DNA of 64,000 nucleotides from an uncultured Roseburia sp. (GTDB lineage Bacteria; Bacillota; Clostridia; Lachnospirales; Lachnospiraceae), in assembly GCA_900539115.1 (NCBI GenBank), contig UQAQ01000004.1, forward strand, positions 41,826-105,825, written 5' to 3'. The notes below the pieces were generated by a model. It was not told where the DNA came from. It searched no databases and saw only the letters and a list, made by a program, of their open reading frames with translations. Position 1 is the stretch's first letter, and every line of letters begins with the position of its first letter. Positions 9,678 through 18,516 of this stretch are shown piece by piece. Both the position numbers and the translations under genes were made by a program.

Positions 9678-9686
9678 TGGACAATT
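9669..9686. promoter_or_regulatory. Inverted repeat over the ileS -35 box
   Basis: AATTGTC-AATG-GACAATT: perfect 7-bp arms, 4-base centre, covering the TTGACA of ileS and lying 25 bases past the stop of the HD-domain gene. Too AT-rich for a good terminator; could be an operator. Confidence 0.35.
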
Positions 9687-9710
9687 GTAATAAAAAACCA
9701 AAAGAATATA

Positions 9711-10793
9711 TCATTCCGATTGTGAATACTGTTTTAACAGATCCGGATCCAGTTTAATGCGGTTATCCATCGTCTTCATAATATCTATGAGAGAAAGATC
9801 TCCACTGTTCTGTGGATTGGACAGATCATAAATCTTATTGTCCCGGAAACTGAGTACCCATGGTTTGAAAATGTTATTCTTATTTTCATGCAGTACGAGT
9901 CCCTGTACATGATCGGTAAGCTGTACACAGACACCCGGATACAATACGTTGATCCCGGCGATCAGGGCCTGTACAACGACCGGATCAAATCGTCCCGGAT
10001 CATCTAACAGTTCCCGCAGAGCCTTCACTTCACTGGTCGGCTCTTCAAAAGATTTCATCGCAGTCCGTCGGTCATACGCATCGGCAACAAATAAAATAGC
10101 GGCCTCAACATTGCTTTTTACGGCTTCCGACACACCATCGCCGTTGTTCACATACAACTCCTGCATATGAATGATCGTCCGCAGTACATTTTCATCCATG
10201 CCACTGTAATTTCTCAAAATCTCAATCGTTCTCGTTCTGGCTGCCGCACGAAGCTGCAAATCCTCTTCTGCCGCTGTCGCAGGCACCATGCCTACTGCTC
10301 CGCAGTCATGAAGAAGTGCCGCTTTTACAAGGGCATTCATTCGCGTCGGCGTCATATTCATTCTTCCGGCGATCACAGCACAAAGAATCGCAACATTGAT
10401 ACTGTGTTTATAAGTAAAATCATCATTGCTTCGCAGATTCTGTATAAAATTAATCTTTTTCGGAAGATTGGCATAATTTTTTATTACCAGACTACACAGC
10501 CAGTCCAGACCTTTGTCCTTTTTATCCGCAATGATCAATTGCAAATCCTCTTTTATACTGAACACCGCCATCGTCTGAAAACGCTCGAAATTGATATCCT
10601 CTTCCGACATCGGCGGCAGCGGTTCTGCCGGCTCCAATATATACAATCCCATCAATCCGAAATTACGAATACCATATATCGCCTGCATCGTAAGTTTCGT
10701 ATCACGGTCATAAAGCAACACTCCATTTTTATTATAAATCGGTTTGCCAAGACGCATTCCCGGTTTGAGATCATCAACTTTCACAAATAACAT
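9711..10793 (-). CDS. HD-domain (degenerate HD-GYP) protein
   Basis: A 360-residue cytosolic protein. The N-terminal 70 residues (VDDLKPGMRLGKPIYNKNG) resemble the DUF3391-like segment in front of many HD-GYP cyclic-di-GMP phosphodiesterases. The central HD domain keeps YKHSINVA and LLHDCGA (His-Asp metal pair). The GYP loop that defines HD-GYP (HHERxDGxGYP) is not recognisable: the equivalent stretch reads IHMQELYVNNGDGVSE. It may therefore not hydrolyse cyclic-di-GMP, or act as a sensor. Start: the ATG at 10793 is placed 9 bases after GAGGAGG; the ATG at 10802 directly abuts it. Monocistronic by position, divergent from the protease gene. Confidence 0.75.
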   Translation of the reverse strand: MLFVKVDDLKPGMRLGKPIYNKNGVLLYDRDTKLTMQAIYGIRNFGLMGLYILEPAEPLPPMSEEDINFERFQTMAVFSIKEDLQLIIADKKDKGLDWLCSLVIKNYANLPKKINFIQNLRSNDDFTYKHSINVAILCAVIAGRMNMTPTRMNALVKAALLHDCGAVGMVPATAAEEDLQLRAAARTRTIEILRNYSGMDENVLRTIIHMQELYVNNGDGVSEAVKSNVEAAILFVADAYDRRTAMKSFEEPTSEVKALRELLDDPGRFDPVVVQALIAGINVLYPGVCVQLTDHVQGLVLHENKNNIFKPWVLSFRDNKIYDLSNPQNSGDLSLIDIMKTMDNRIKLDPDLLKQYSQSE

Positions 10794-10925
10794 ATTTTTC
10801 ATCCTCCTCGCTTATTTCATTTTTTCGACACAAATCTATATTACTATATATCATAACAGTTATGGGAAAAGAATACAATAAATATTTCATTTTTTTATCG
10901 TTTTTTTGATTGGAGGTTTTTTTAT

Positions 10926-13280
10926 ATGTTAAAACGCATGATTTCTATTTTATGTCTGTGCAGTCTCCTGCTTGCAGGTGCTGTCCCGGTTTCTTCGTAT
11001 GCCGCACAGTCTACAAGTTCCTCATCGGCTTCCTCGGTTACGATTACCGGTGAATATGCTGACGGACGTGTCCTTTTATCGTTAATTTCTCCTTCCGAGA
11101 CTTCTCTCACCAAGGAAGGCACGACCTCCTTTGACAAAAAAATTCGTATCGAGCAGTCGACTTCTCTTGGAAATGCGGGCGAACTTTTTGACACTTCTCT
11201 AAGTTCTGACAAATCCGATTTTTTTAAAGATAAAAACTTCTATATCACAGAAGCTGTATCCGATACCTACTCCACCAAAGAGCTCATCCAAAAGCTGGAA
11301 AATAAAGCCTATGTGGTAGAAGCTTCACCGGATTATAAACAATATCTGTCCTCGGATGACCCTTATGAATCCGAGCAATGGTATCTTGACGGCGAAGGTT
11401 CCTATTCGTCTTCCGGAACCGGCATCTCGCTTTCTTCCAAACCGGAAACATCTTCTACGGAAAATCCGGTTATTGCTATTATGGATACCGGGATCAACGC
11501 CTCCCACGAGGATCTTATTGACCATTTATGGACGAATACCACTTCTTCCCTAAAGGGAACGTATGGTTACGATTTTTCTACCGATTCCGCAGACTGCGGC
11601 GACACTTCCGGTCACGGGACCCACTGTGCCGGCGTAATTGCCGCCACGACAGATAATCAAAAGGGAATCCATGGAATATCAAACGCAAAACTGATGGCCT
11701 TAAAAATATTTGACGACAATAAAGAATGCTATGATTCCTATATCATTAATGCCTTAACCTATCTGCAGCAGGCAAAAGATGCCGGTGTTCCGGTCGCCGC
11801 CGTAAACTGCTCATGGGGCGGAGGAAGTTCCAGTACGGCGATGAAAACCCTGATCCGCTCTCTCGGACAGTCCGGTGTATTATTTGTCTTTGCTGCCGGA
11901 AACGATGGAAAAAATCAAGATACTGCACAGGCAGAGTGCCCTTATGACCTTTACAATACGGCAGCATATTCGGATCTCCGCAATTATATCCTAACAGTCG
12001 GCGCTTCCGATACCAATGACAGTGCAGCTTCCTTTTCTGATTATGGAAAATCCTCTGTCGATCTGTTTGCCCCGGGCGAAAATATTGTGTCTACCTATAA
12101 CACAGACACTTATTTTCCGGAACTTTATGAAACAGACGACGCAAAGCGCGATACTCTTACTAATTATTACCAGTCATTTGATACTTCCGGCTCTTCTATG
12201 GATTTTTACACCGATTCGGACGTTGGATATCAGACTTCAACATTCAGTAAACTGACACAGGATTCTTCCTCCGATTATTATGGACAGGAGAATGGTGGGT
12301 GTCTGCTCTGGGACCTTCAGATGGGACTGCCATCTTTGCACCGCAAACAAGCTTACGTATATGTTGATGTAACAGACTACAACCTGGATCCGGCAAAAAA
12401 TTATTATGTCTCTATGATGTTTGGTGAAAAAGACAGCAGTTCGGATACCATCCAATGGGAACATGTCACCAAACTCTCTTCCGGAAAACTCGGTTCGGAA
12501 GGCAACCGTTTTTACCAAGCTTCCGACGGTCACTTGTATTTTCGTGTAATCGGGCTTAACGCCCCTGCTGCTTCTTCAGGAACGACGATACTTTATCTCG
12601 ATAATATCGGCATCTCAACTGCCGATCCGGATACATCGGAATTTGGTCAATACGAACTTCTCAGCGGTACTTCGATGGCGGCACCTATGGTAACCGGTGC
12701 TGCTGCTCTCTGTGCTGCCTATGCACCGAAGGAAGATGCGTATAACCGCAGAAACCGTCTGCTAACCTGTGTTCGTCCCGTCGAATCTCTTACCGATTTG
12801 TGTATTACCGGAGGCGTTTTGGATGTCAGCAAAATTTCTTCCTATACCACAGTAAAGACTCCGGATCTTACCCCGGCTCAAACACCGGAAAATATATCGC
12901 AGACAACACAGCCAACAGGCAGCACTTCCGAATCTTTCACCGTGGAAGCAGGCAGTTCCTCCTCATCTTCCGGGATTTCCTCGTCTTCCGGAACCGCCTC
13001 TTCCTCGTCTGTTGTAAAAGTAAAAAAATTGAAATTTAAAAAGAAAATCAAGGCACTCCGTGCCGGACGGACGTACCGATTAAAAGTGGTCTATACTCCG
13101 TCCCGCGTATCCAACAAAAAACTCAAATGGTCCAGTTCGCGGAAAAAATGGGCAAGTGTCTCAAGTTCCGGCGTGGTACGGGCAAAAAAGAAAGGAATCG
13201 GACATACCGTACGCATTACCGCGGCTGCAAGAGACGGCAGCCGGAAAAAGGTCAGTCTCCGCATAAAAATCAGGAAGTAG
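10926..13280 (+). CDS. Secreted S8 (subtilisin-like) serine protease with C-terminal Ig-like domain
   Basis: A 784-residue exported protease. Signal peptide at residues 1-27 (basic start, Leu/Cys-rich core, SSYAA cleavage region). Catalytic triad is complete: Asp in IMDTGIN (about 187), His in GHGTHCAG (about 229), Ser in SGTSMAAP (about 582). The spacing between His and Ser is some 350 residues, longer than a bare subtilase, because of an insertion of roughly 150 residues after LFAPGENIVSTY that looks like a beta-rich domain. A Ser/Thr-rich linker (about 660-700) leads to a Lys/Arg-rich C-terminal domain resembling bacterial Ig-like (BIG2) folds. No LPxTG or membrane anchor is seen. GGAGG precedes the ATG. 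Confidence 0.9.
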   Translation: MLKRMISILCLCSLLLAGAVPVSSYAAQSTSSSSASSVTITGEYADGRVLLSLISPSETSLTKEGTTSFDKKIRIEQSTSLGNAGELFDTSLSSDKSDFFKDKNFYITEAVSDTYSTKELIQKLENKAYVVEASPDYKQYLSSDDPYESEQWYLDGEGSYSSSGTGISLSSKPETSSTENPVIAIMDTGINASHEDLIDHLWTNTTSSLKGTYGYDFSTDSADCGDTSGHGTHCAGVIAATTDNQKGIHGISNAKLMALKIFDDNKECYDSYIINALTYLQQAKDAGVPVAAVNCSWGGGSSSTAMKTLIRSLGQSGVLFVFAAGNDGKNQDTAQAECPYDLYNTAAYSDLRNYILTVGASDTNDSAASFSDYGKSSVDLFAPGENIVSTYNTDTYFPELYETDDAKRDTLTNYYQSFDTSGSSMDFYTDSDVGYQTSTFSKLTQDSSSDYYGQENGGCLLWDLQMGLPSLHRKQAYVYVDVTDYNLDPAKNYYVSMMFGEKDSSSDTIQWEHVTKLSSGKLGSEGNRFYQASDGHLYFRVIGLNAPAASSGTTILYLDNIGISTADPDTSEFGQYELLSGTSMAAPMVTGAAALCAAYAPKEDAYNRRNRLLTCVRPVESLTDLCITGGVLDVSKISSYTTVKTPDLTPAQTPENISQTTQPTGSTSESFTVEAGSSSSSSGISSSSGTASSSSVVKVKKLKFKKKIKALRAGRTYRLKVVYTPSRVSNKKLKWSSSRKKWASVSSSGVVRAKKKGIGHTVRITAAARDGSRKKVSLRIKIRK

Positions 13281-13289
13281 TTTTTTTCC

Positions 13290-13318
13290 TTGATTTTTTC
13301 CCATTTTTTTCATATACT
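13290..13318 (+). promoter_or_regulatory. Probable promoter of the YihY-family gene
   Basis: TTGATT (13290-13295), 17-bp spacer, TATACT (13313-13318), in the 71-base gap between the protease stop and the next start. Confidence 0.55.
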
Positions 13319-13351
13319 ATTATATACTTAGAAAAACATGGAGGAATTTCA

Positions 13352-14260
13352 ATGGTTCATTTTATTTGGGCATGTAACAAAATAAAGAAAATGTTTGTAG
13401 AGAATACCATATCCGTTTATGCTTCCAATGTGGTATTCTTTATTATGTTGTCCTTTTTCCCGTTTGCCATGTTCTTTTTTACGATTTTAAAATATATTCC
13501 CGGCATTACACAGGGAAACCTGATTCCTATGATCGGTTCTGTTGTTCCCGGGGAACTCGGCGAAACCCTCGTGTCATGGATTCAGGAAGCCTACCGTCAC
13601 AGTTCCGGAACCGTACTTTCTCTCTCTGCGCTTACCGCTTTGTGGGCAGGCTCCAAGGGATTTATGGGAATTACTTACGGACTAAACCGGATTGGCGGCA
13701 CAAAGCAGAAGGGAAACTGGTTTTTTAACCGTTTTCTCTCTTTCCTCTATACGTTGATTTTTGCCGCTATGCTGGTTTTATCACTGATCGTCATCGTATT
13801 TGGTAATCAGATCCTGCTTATTATCGACTCCTTTTTCTCCATTGGCACTCCACTGTTTATCGGCATTTTTTCCCTGCGTTCAATTGTCGGTTTTGCAATC
13901 TTTTTCTTCTATTTTTTACTTTTGTATACCTTTGTTCCACATCACGATGAGCGCCCGCATTTACGAAATTATGTATCCGGTGCTTTATTTACTTCTATTA
14001 CATGGATCTTATTCAGCAATCTCTACTCGATCTATATCGATTCTTTTTCGAATTATTCATCTCTTTATGGGAGTTTCACTTCGATCGCACTCTTTATGCT
14101 GTGGCTGTATGTCTGTGTCAGTCTGCTGTTTGTCGGTGCTTTGATCAACCGGTTCCACATCGACGGATATTCCCTGTTTTCTCCTAAATCCAAAAATAAA
14201 ATCAAGAACCAATTTGAGACATTGAAAGAATCGATACTCCCGGAAAATAATGACAAATGA
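13352..14260 (+). CDS. YihY/virulence factor BrkB family membrane protein
   Basis: A 302-residue inner membrane protein with six hydrophobic segments spread over its length, of the YihY/BrkB family (older databases call it ribonuclease BN in error). Family-like stretches include VVFFIMLSFFPF near the start, ALTALWAGSKGFMGITYGLNR near residue 95 and YGSFTSIALFMLWLY near 245. The molecular function of the family is unsettled. Start ATG at 13352 follows GGAGG at 13340-13344; the frame is open further upstream, inside the protease gene, but without a ribosome binding site. Its last 59 bases overlap the 3' end of the convergent SpoIID-like gene. Confidence 0.88.
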   Translation: MVHFIWACNKIKKMFVENTISVYASNVVFFIMLSFFPFAMFFFTILKYIPGITQGNLIPMIGSVVPGELGETLVSWIQEAYRHSSGTVLSLSALTALWAGSKGFMGITYGLNRIGGTKQKGNWFFNRFLSFLYTLIFAAMLVLSLIVIVFGNQILLIIDSFFSIGTPLFIGIFSLRSIVGFAIFFFYFLLLYTFVPHHDERPHLRNYVSGALFTSITWILFSNLYSIYIDSFSNYSSLYGSFTSIALFMLWLYVCVSLLFVGALINRFHIDGYSLFSPKSKNKIKNQFETLKESILPENNDK

Positions 14261-15818
14261 TCTCCTGTTCATTTTTCCCCATATTGGCAAGCTGTCTTGC
14301 TCCCGTCTGACTCATACCGACTCCGTGTCCATATCCTCCTCCCTGTATCTCATATGCTCCTCCGATACGTTTTAATCTAAAAAAGCCACTTGGCAGCATA
14401 GATAAGCCGGTTACTTCTTTTCCGTCTTTTCGACGGATCACCGCCTCCCCGGAAAACAAAAGCATTCGGATATTGTATTCGGAAGTCACTCGTATCGTCA
14501 CTTCACTCCCTACAATAACCGCCGTCTGTGCTACGCCACCGCATCCACGTTTTTTTATGACCACGCGTTTTAATTTTCCTATATTTTCCACTCTTTCTTT
14601 TTCATAAAGTCCCTCGCCCTTTCGAACCTCGATCCGGTCCGGCGTTTTGTCACAGCGGTCCGCTAACCGTTCGTTGATATTTTTCTCCATCTGTTCCAAC
14701 GATATCGTCATGTTCCAACGGAACCACGGCTCCTCTTTTTCTAACAAATCCTGCTCTTTTTCAAGGAACTCACAGAACAGGTCATCTTCCGCATACGTAT
14801 CGGCCGCAAGCCGGTCTCTTTCTCCCTTTTTCGCATCCGAAATGTCCGTGCTCTGCACTTGTCCCGCAAGATAAGAAATCTCTTTGTTCGTAAACAATAC
14901 GCTGTCAGAAGACGTCGTCACACCACAGGATGTTGCAAAAAAATACGTCGATGCCAATATATTTCCACTGCACACAACCAGTCCTTTCGTATCATCCACC
15001 GCTTTATTCGCCCTCTCATCCTCCGGCTGGCTTTGGTAGACCTGATAGGCCACACTGTCATCTACCTGTGCATCGTATTCTTTCAGCCGGTTATTTTGTT
15101 TCTGTTTCTCCGCATAACTTCTGGCACAGACTGCCTGCGCACGAAGAGCCGCCTCCGGGTATTCTGCAGGCATTTCACTGGGAAGAACTCCGTATAAATA
15201 CTGTTCCAATGGCAGTTCATTGATGACACGTATCTTCTTGCCGTTTTTTTTCAATTCCAATGTTCCGCGGTAGGAAGGGATCCGCTCACCCCTTTTAATG
15301 GAAGTTATTTCCAATTTGGCTCCTTCTGCAGAATGAATGGTTATTGTTTCTGCGCTCATATCCACCGCACGGATGCACAATTCTTCTCCCCCTTCGCAAC
15401 GTTTTTCCGATTCTCCTGCCTTTACTACAAATGGCTTTTCCGATCGCACCTTAACTTCATCATGCTCTTTTTCCGCAAAATCTGTCGTTGTCAGAAGAAC
15501 ACGGATCATTTCGGGCGTCTCTTCCTTTTGTTCCACTCCTTTCGCTTCGTCCGGCTTACAAACGATTTTTCTTACACATTTCCCACGCACTTCAAGATCT
15601 GCAATCCCTTCGTATGTTTTCGCCTTTACCGCCCCTTTTACTGTATATTCCGTCCTTTCTTGTCCATTTATTACCCATAGGGTATCTCCTTCCGGTTTTT
15701 CTATGTATACCTCTTTCAATGTGGTCGTCTTCCATTTTCCGGACTGCACAAACCACATTGCTCCCGCCGCCAGGCCAAAGATAAGAAAAATTCCCAATAC
15801 ACGTAATACTCGCTTCAA
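14202..15818 (-). CDS. SpoIID/LytB-domain protein
   Basis: About 538 residues with an N-terminal membrane anchor (RVLGIFLIFGLAAGAMWF) and a SpoIID domain: LPLEQYLYGVLPSEMP, AQAVCARSYA, and the C-terminal signature GYGHGVGMSQTGARQLA. SpoIID proteins cut glycan strands or activate amidases, acting in engulfment or wall remodelling. Length exceeds B. subtilis SpoIID (about 340) because of an extra N-terminal region of about 150 residues. Start: I prefer TTG at 15818, which has GAGAGGGG upstream; an ATG at 15851 also opens the frame but lies inside the thiC terminator stem. The last 59 bases overlap the convergent YihY gene; the C-terminal CHYFPGVSI ending looks natural, so the overlap is real. 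Confidence 0.85.
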   Translation of the reverse strand: MKRVLRVLGIFLIFGLAAGAMWFVQSGKWKTTTLKEVYIEKPEGDTLWVINGQERTEYTVKGAVKAKTYEGIADLEVRGKCVRKIVCKPDEAKGVEQKEETPEMIRVLLTTTDFAEKEHDEVKVRSEKPFVVKAGESEKRCEGGEELCIRAVDMSAETITIHSAEGAKLEITSIKRGERIPSYRGTLELKKNGKKIRVINELPLEQYLYGVLPSEMPAEYPEAALRAQAVCARSYAEKQKQNNRLKEYDAQVDDSVAYQVYQSQPEDERANKAVDDTKGLVVCSGNILASTYFFATSCGVTTSSDSVLFTNKEISYLAGQVQSTDISDAKKGERDRLAADTYAEDDLFCEFLEKEQDLLEKEEPWFRWNMTISLEQMEKNINERLADRCDKTPDRIEVRKGEGLYEKERVENIGKLKRVVIKKRGCGGVAQTAVIVGSEVTIRVTSEYNIRMLLFSGEAVIRRKDGKEVTGLSMLPSGFFRLKRIGGAYEIQGGGYGHGVGMSQTGARQLANMGKNEQEIICHYFPGVSILSMSQIGS

Positions 15819-15821
15819 AAA

Positions 15822-15868
15822 AACAGCCCCTCTCGCATTTTTTACTACCATATGCGAGACAGGCTGTT
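15822..15868 (-). terminator. Terminator of icd-thiC
   Basis: Arms AACAGCCCCTCTCGCAT and ATGCGAGACAGGCTGTT pair over 17 bp with two mismatches; on the minus strand the stem is followed by seven T. It lies 27 bases after the thiC stop and covers the start region of the SpoIID-like gene. Confidence 0.8.
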
Positions 15869-15894
15869 GTTATTCCTTTGTTTTTATGGAATCG

Positions 15895-17205
15895 TTATTC
15901 TTCTTCCATGATATCTACATTTTCACCACGAAGAATCTTGTTGATGTTACGTACGGCACACATTTTTCCGCACATCGTACAAGTATCTTCTTTTTCCGGT
16001 TTGCTCTCTGCACGATAACGACGAGCTTTTTCCGGATCGATAGCGAGATCAAACTGCTTCTCCCAATCCAGATTTCTTCTTGCTTCGCTCATCTCGTAAT
16101 CCCAGTCTTTTGCTCCCGGAAGTCCTTTGGCCACGTCAGCGGCATGAGCAGCAATCTTAGAAGCGATGATACCCTCTTTTACGTCATCTACGGTTGGAAG
16201 ACGAAGATGTTCTGCCGGTGTTACATAACACAGGAAGGACGCACCATACGTAGCTGCGATAGCTCCTCCGATGGCACTTGTAATGTGGTCATATCCCGGC
16301 GCAATATCCGTAACCAATGGTCCAAGTACATAAAACGGAGCCCCTTTACATACCGTCTGCTGAATCTCCATGTTCGCACGGATCTGATTCAAAGGCATAT
16401 GTCCCGGTCCTTCAACCATAACCTGTACATTATGATTCCATGCACGCTGGGTTAATTCACCAAGTGCTACCAACTCAGAAATCTGAGAAAGATCTCCTGC
16501 ATCCTCGATACTTCCCGGACGGCAGGCATCTCCAAGACTGATCGTAACATCGTATTTTTCACAGATGTCAAGAATTTCGTCGTATCTCTCATAAAACGGG
16601 TTTTCATTTCCGGTAAGTTCCATCCATGCGAAGATGATCGAACCACCACGGGAAACAATGTTTGTATGACGAAGATGCTGTTTAAAGCGGTCTGCTGTCT
16701 GGCGGTTGATACCACAATGAATGGTCATGAAATCCACACCATCTTCTGCATGCATACGAACAACATCAATCCACTCATCCGTCGTAATGTCTTTCAATGC
16801 CTTATTGTAATATACAACGGCATCGTAAATCGGAACAGTACCAAGTACAGCCGGACATTCTGCTGTTAATTTGCGGCGAAATTTTTTCGTATCCCCATAG
16901 GAACTCAGATCCATGATCGCTTCGGCTCCCATATTGATCGCTGCATTTACTTTTTCCATCTCGACATCCAGATCCAGACAATCTTTACTTGTTCCCAGAT
17001 TGACATTGATCTTTGTCTTTAATTTACTTCCGATACCAAATGGTTTGAGGCATTTATGATTTTTATTGGCAGGAATTGCCACCTGTCCTTTTGCCACAAG
17101 ATCCATCAATTCTTCTTTCCGAATATTTTCATATTCACACACGCGCTGCATTTCTTCGGTAAAAATACCTTTTCGTGCGGCATCCATCTGTGTCGTATAA
17201 CTCAT
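15895..17205 (-). CDS. thiC: Phosphomethylpyrimidine synthase ThiC
   Basis: A 436-residue non-canonical radical-SAM enzyme that turns aminoimidazole ribotide into hydroxymethylpyrimidine phosphate for thiamine synthesis. Core ThiC stretches are present (MNLGTSKDCLD-like start of the barrel, VEGPGHMP, GPLVTDIAPGYDHI). The C-terminal cluster ligands are Cys409, Cys412 and Cys416, a CX2CX3C spacing that is one residue shorter than the CX2CX4C of the enterobacterial enzyme. Short length (436 versus about 600) matches the anaerobe-type ThiC without the long N-terminal extension. GGAGG precedes the ATG. It follows icd by 29 bases and no TPP riboswitch fits in that gap, so it is read from the icd promoter. 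Confidence 0.95.
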   Translation of the reverse strand: MSYTTQMDAARKGIFTEEMQRVCEYENIRKEELMDLVAKGQVAIPANKNHKCLKPFGIGSKLKTKINVNLGTSKDCLDLDVEMEKVNAAINMGAEAIMDLSSYGDTKKFRRKLTAECPAVLGTVPIYDAVVYYNKALKDITTDEWIDVVRMHAEDGVDFMTIHCGINRQTADRFKQHLRHTNIVSRGGSIIFAWMELTGNENPFYERYDEILDICEKYDVTISLGDACRPGSIEDAGDLSQISELVALGELTQRAWNHNVQVMVEGPGHMPLNQIRANMEIQQTVCKGAPFYVLGPLVTDIAPGYDHITSAIGGAIAATYGASFLCYVTPAEHLRLPTVDDVKEGIIASKIAAHAADVAKGLPGAKDWDYEMSEARRNLDWEKQFDLAIDPEKARRYRAESKPEKEDTCTMCGKMCAVRNINKILRGENVDIMEEE

Positions 17206-17234
17206 TCAGTTTTCCTCCGTTATTCTTTCTAATA

Positions 17235-18440
17235 TTACATGCGATCCAATGTATCGCGAACTGCTTTAATAAAGTTCTCACTGTTCAATACTGTGACATC
17301 TTTCAATTCTGTGATAAGAGCAAGGTCTTTTGTCATCTTTCCTTCTTCGATTGTCTGCAATGTTGCTTTTTCAAGCTTGTCTGCGAATTCCTGAAGTTCT
17401 TTGATGCCATCCATCTCTCCACGCTTTCTCAATGCTCCGGTCCAGGCAAAAATCGTAGCTACGGAATTGGTAGAAGTCTCTTCGCCTTTGAGATGTTTAT
17501 AATAATGTCTCTGAACGGTTCCATGGGCTGCTTCATACTCATATACACCACTTGGTGAAACAAGCACAGATGTCATCATTGCCAGAGAACCACAGGCAGA
17601 AGAAACCATATCGCTCATAACGTCGCCGTCGTAGTTCTTGCATGCCCAGATAAATCCGCCCTCTGTCTTCATAACACGAGCTACGGCATCATCGATCAAT
17701 GTATAGAAATACTCCAATCCGGCCTCTTCGAATTTGTCCTTATATTCGTTCTCATAAACTTCTGCAAAAATATCTTTGAAGTTATGGTCGTATTTTTTCG
17801 AAATGGTATCTTTTGTTGCAAACCAAAGGTCCTGTTTGGTATCAAGGGCATAACTAAAGCATGCCTTTGCAAAACTTGTGATCGATTTATCCGTATTATG
17901 CACGCCCTGGATAATTCCCGGTCCGTCAAATTCATGAATCGTCTCACGCATCTCAGTCCCATCTTCTGCCGTAAACACCAACTCGGCTTTTCCTTTACCC
18001 GGAACTTTAATCTCTACATTTTTATACACATCACCATAGGCATGACGTGCCAATGTGATTGGTTTTTTCCAGTTTTTTACACATGGTTCAATTCCTTTTA
18101 CTTGAATCGGCGCACGAAATACCGTTCCGTCAAGCATCGCACGAATAGTTCCGTTTGGAGATTTCCACATTTCTTTCAAATCATACTCTGTCATACGTGC
18201 TGCATTTGGCGTAATCGTCGCACACTTTACCGCAACACCATATTTTAATGTTGCATTTGCAGAATCTACCGTCACCTGGTCATTTGTCTCATTACGATAT
18301 TTCAAACCGAGATCATAGTACTCTGTCTTCAGATCAATATAAGGAAGCAAAAGTTCATCTTTGATCATCTGCCACAGAATACGTGTCATCTCGTCTCCAT
18401 CCATCTCAACTAAGGGGGTCGTCATCTGAATTTTAGCCAT
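17235..18440 (-). CDS. icd: NADP-dependent isocitrate dehydrogenase, eukaryote-like type
   Basis: A 401-residue enzyme that oxidises isocitrate to 2-oxoglutarate and CO2. It resembles the IDH1/IDH2-like bacterial class from the first residues (TPLVEMDGDEMTRI, then LGLKYRNETNDQVT) through the metal-site region NYDGDVMSDMVSSACGSLAMM and the coenzyme-site stretch YEAAHGTVQRHYYKHLKGEETSTN. Length is typical (about 400). GGAGAAATAGAA precedes the ATG. It is the first gene of an icd-thiC unit with its own promoter (18483-18511). In a fermentative anaerobe it probably supplies 2-oxoglutarate for glutamate rather than running a full cycle; that is inference. Confidence 0.95.
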   Translation of the reverse strand: MAKIQMTTPLVEMDGDEMTRILWQMIKDELLLPYIDLKTEYYDLGLKYRNETNDQVTVDSANATLKYGVAVKCATITPNAARMTEYDLKEMWKSPNGTIRAMLDGTVFRAPIQVKGIEPCVKNWKKPITLARHAYGDVYKNVEIKVPGKGKAELVFTAEDGTEMRETIHEFDGPGIIQGVHNTDKSITSFAKACFSYALDTKQDLWFATKDTISKKYDHNFKDIFAEVYENEYKDKFEEAGLEYFYTLIDDAVARVMKTEGGFIWACKNYDGDVMSDMVSSACGSLAMMTSVLVSPSGVYEYEAAHGTVQRHYYKHLKGEETSTNSVATIFAWTGALRKRGEMDGIKELQEFADKLEKATLQTIEEGKMTKDLALITELKDVTVLNSENFIKAVRDTLDRM

Positions 18441-18482
18441 TTCTATTTCTCCTTTACAACATATCTATTATTCCTGCTCACC

Positions 18483-18511
18483 ATCATAACATACTCCGGA
18501 GCATATTTCAA
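18483..18511 (-). promoter_or_regulatory. Promoter of icd-thiC with a palindrome in the spacer
   Basis: Minus-strand TTGAAA (18511-18506), 17-bp spacer, TATGAT (18488-18483). The spacer is almost filled by a palindrome (ATGCTCCGGAGTAT, one mismatched pair), a position where a bound repressor would block RNA polymerase. Confidence 0.7.
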
Positions 18512-18516
18512 ATAGA

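Noticed and set aside
17206..17234. TPP riboswitch before thiC
   Set aside because: Only 29 bases separate icd and thiC, and no THI-box sequence is present there or before icd.
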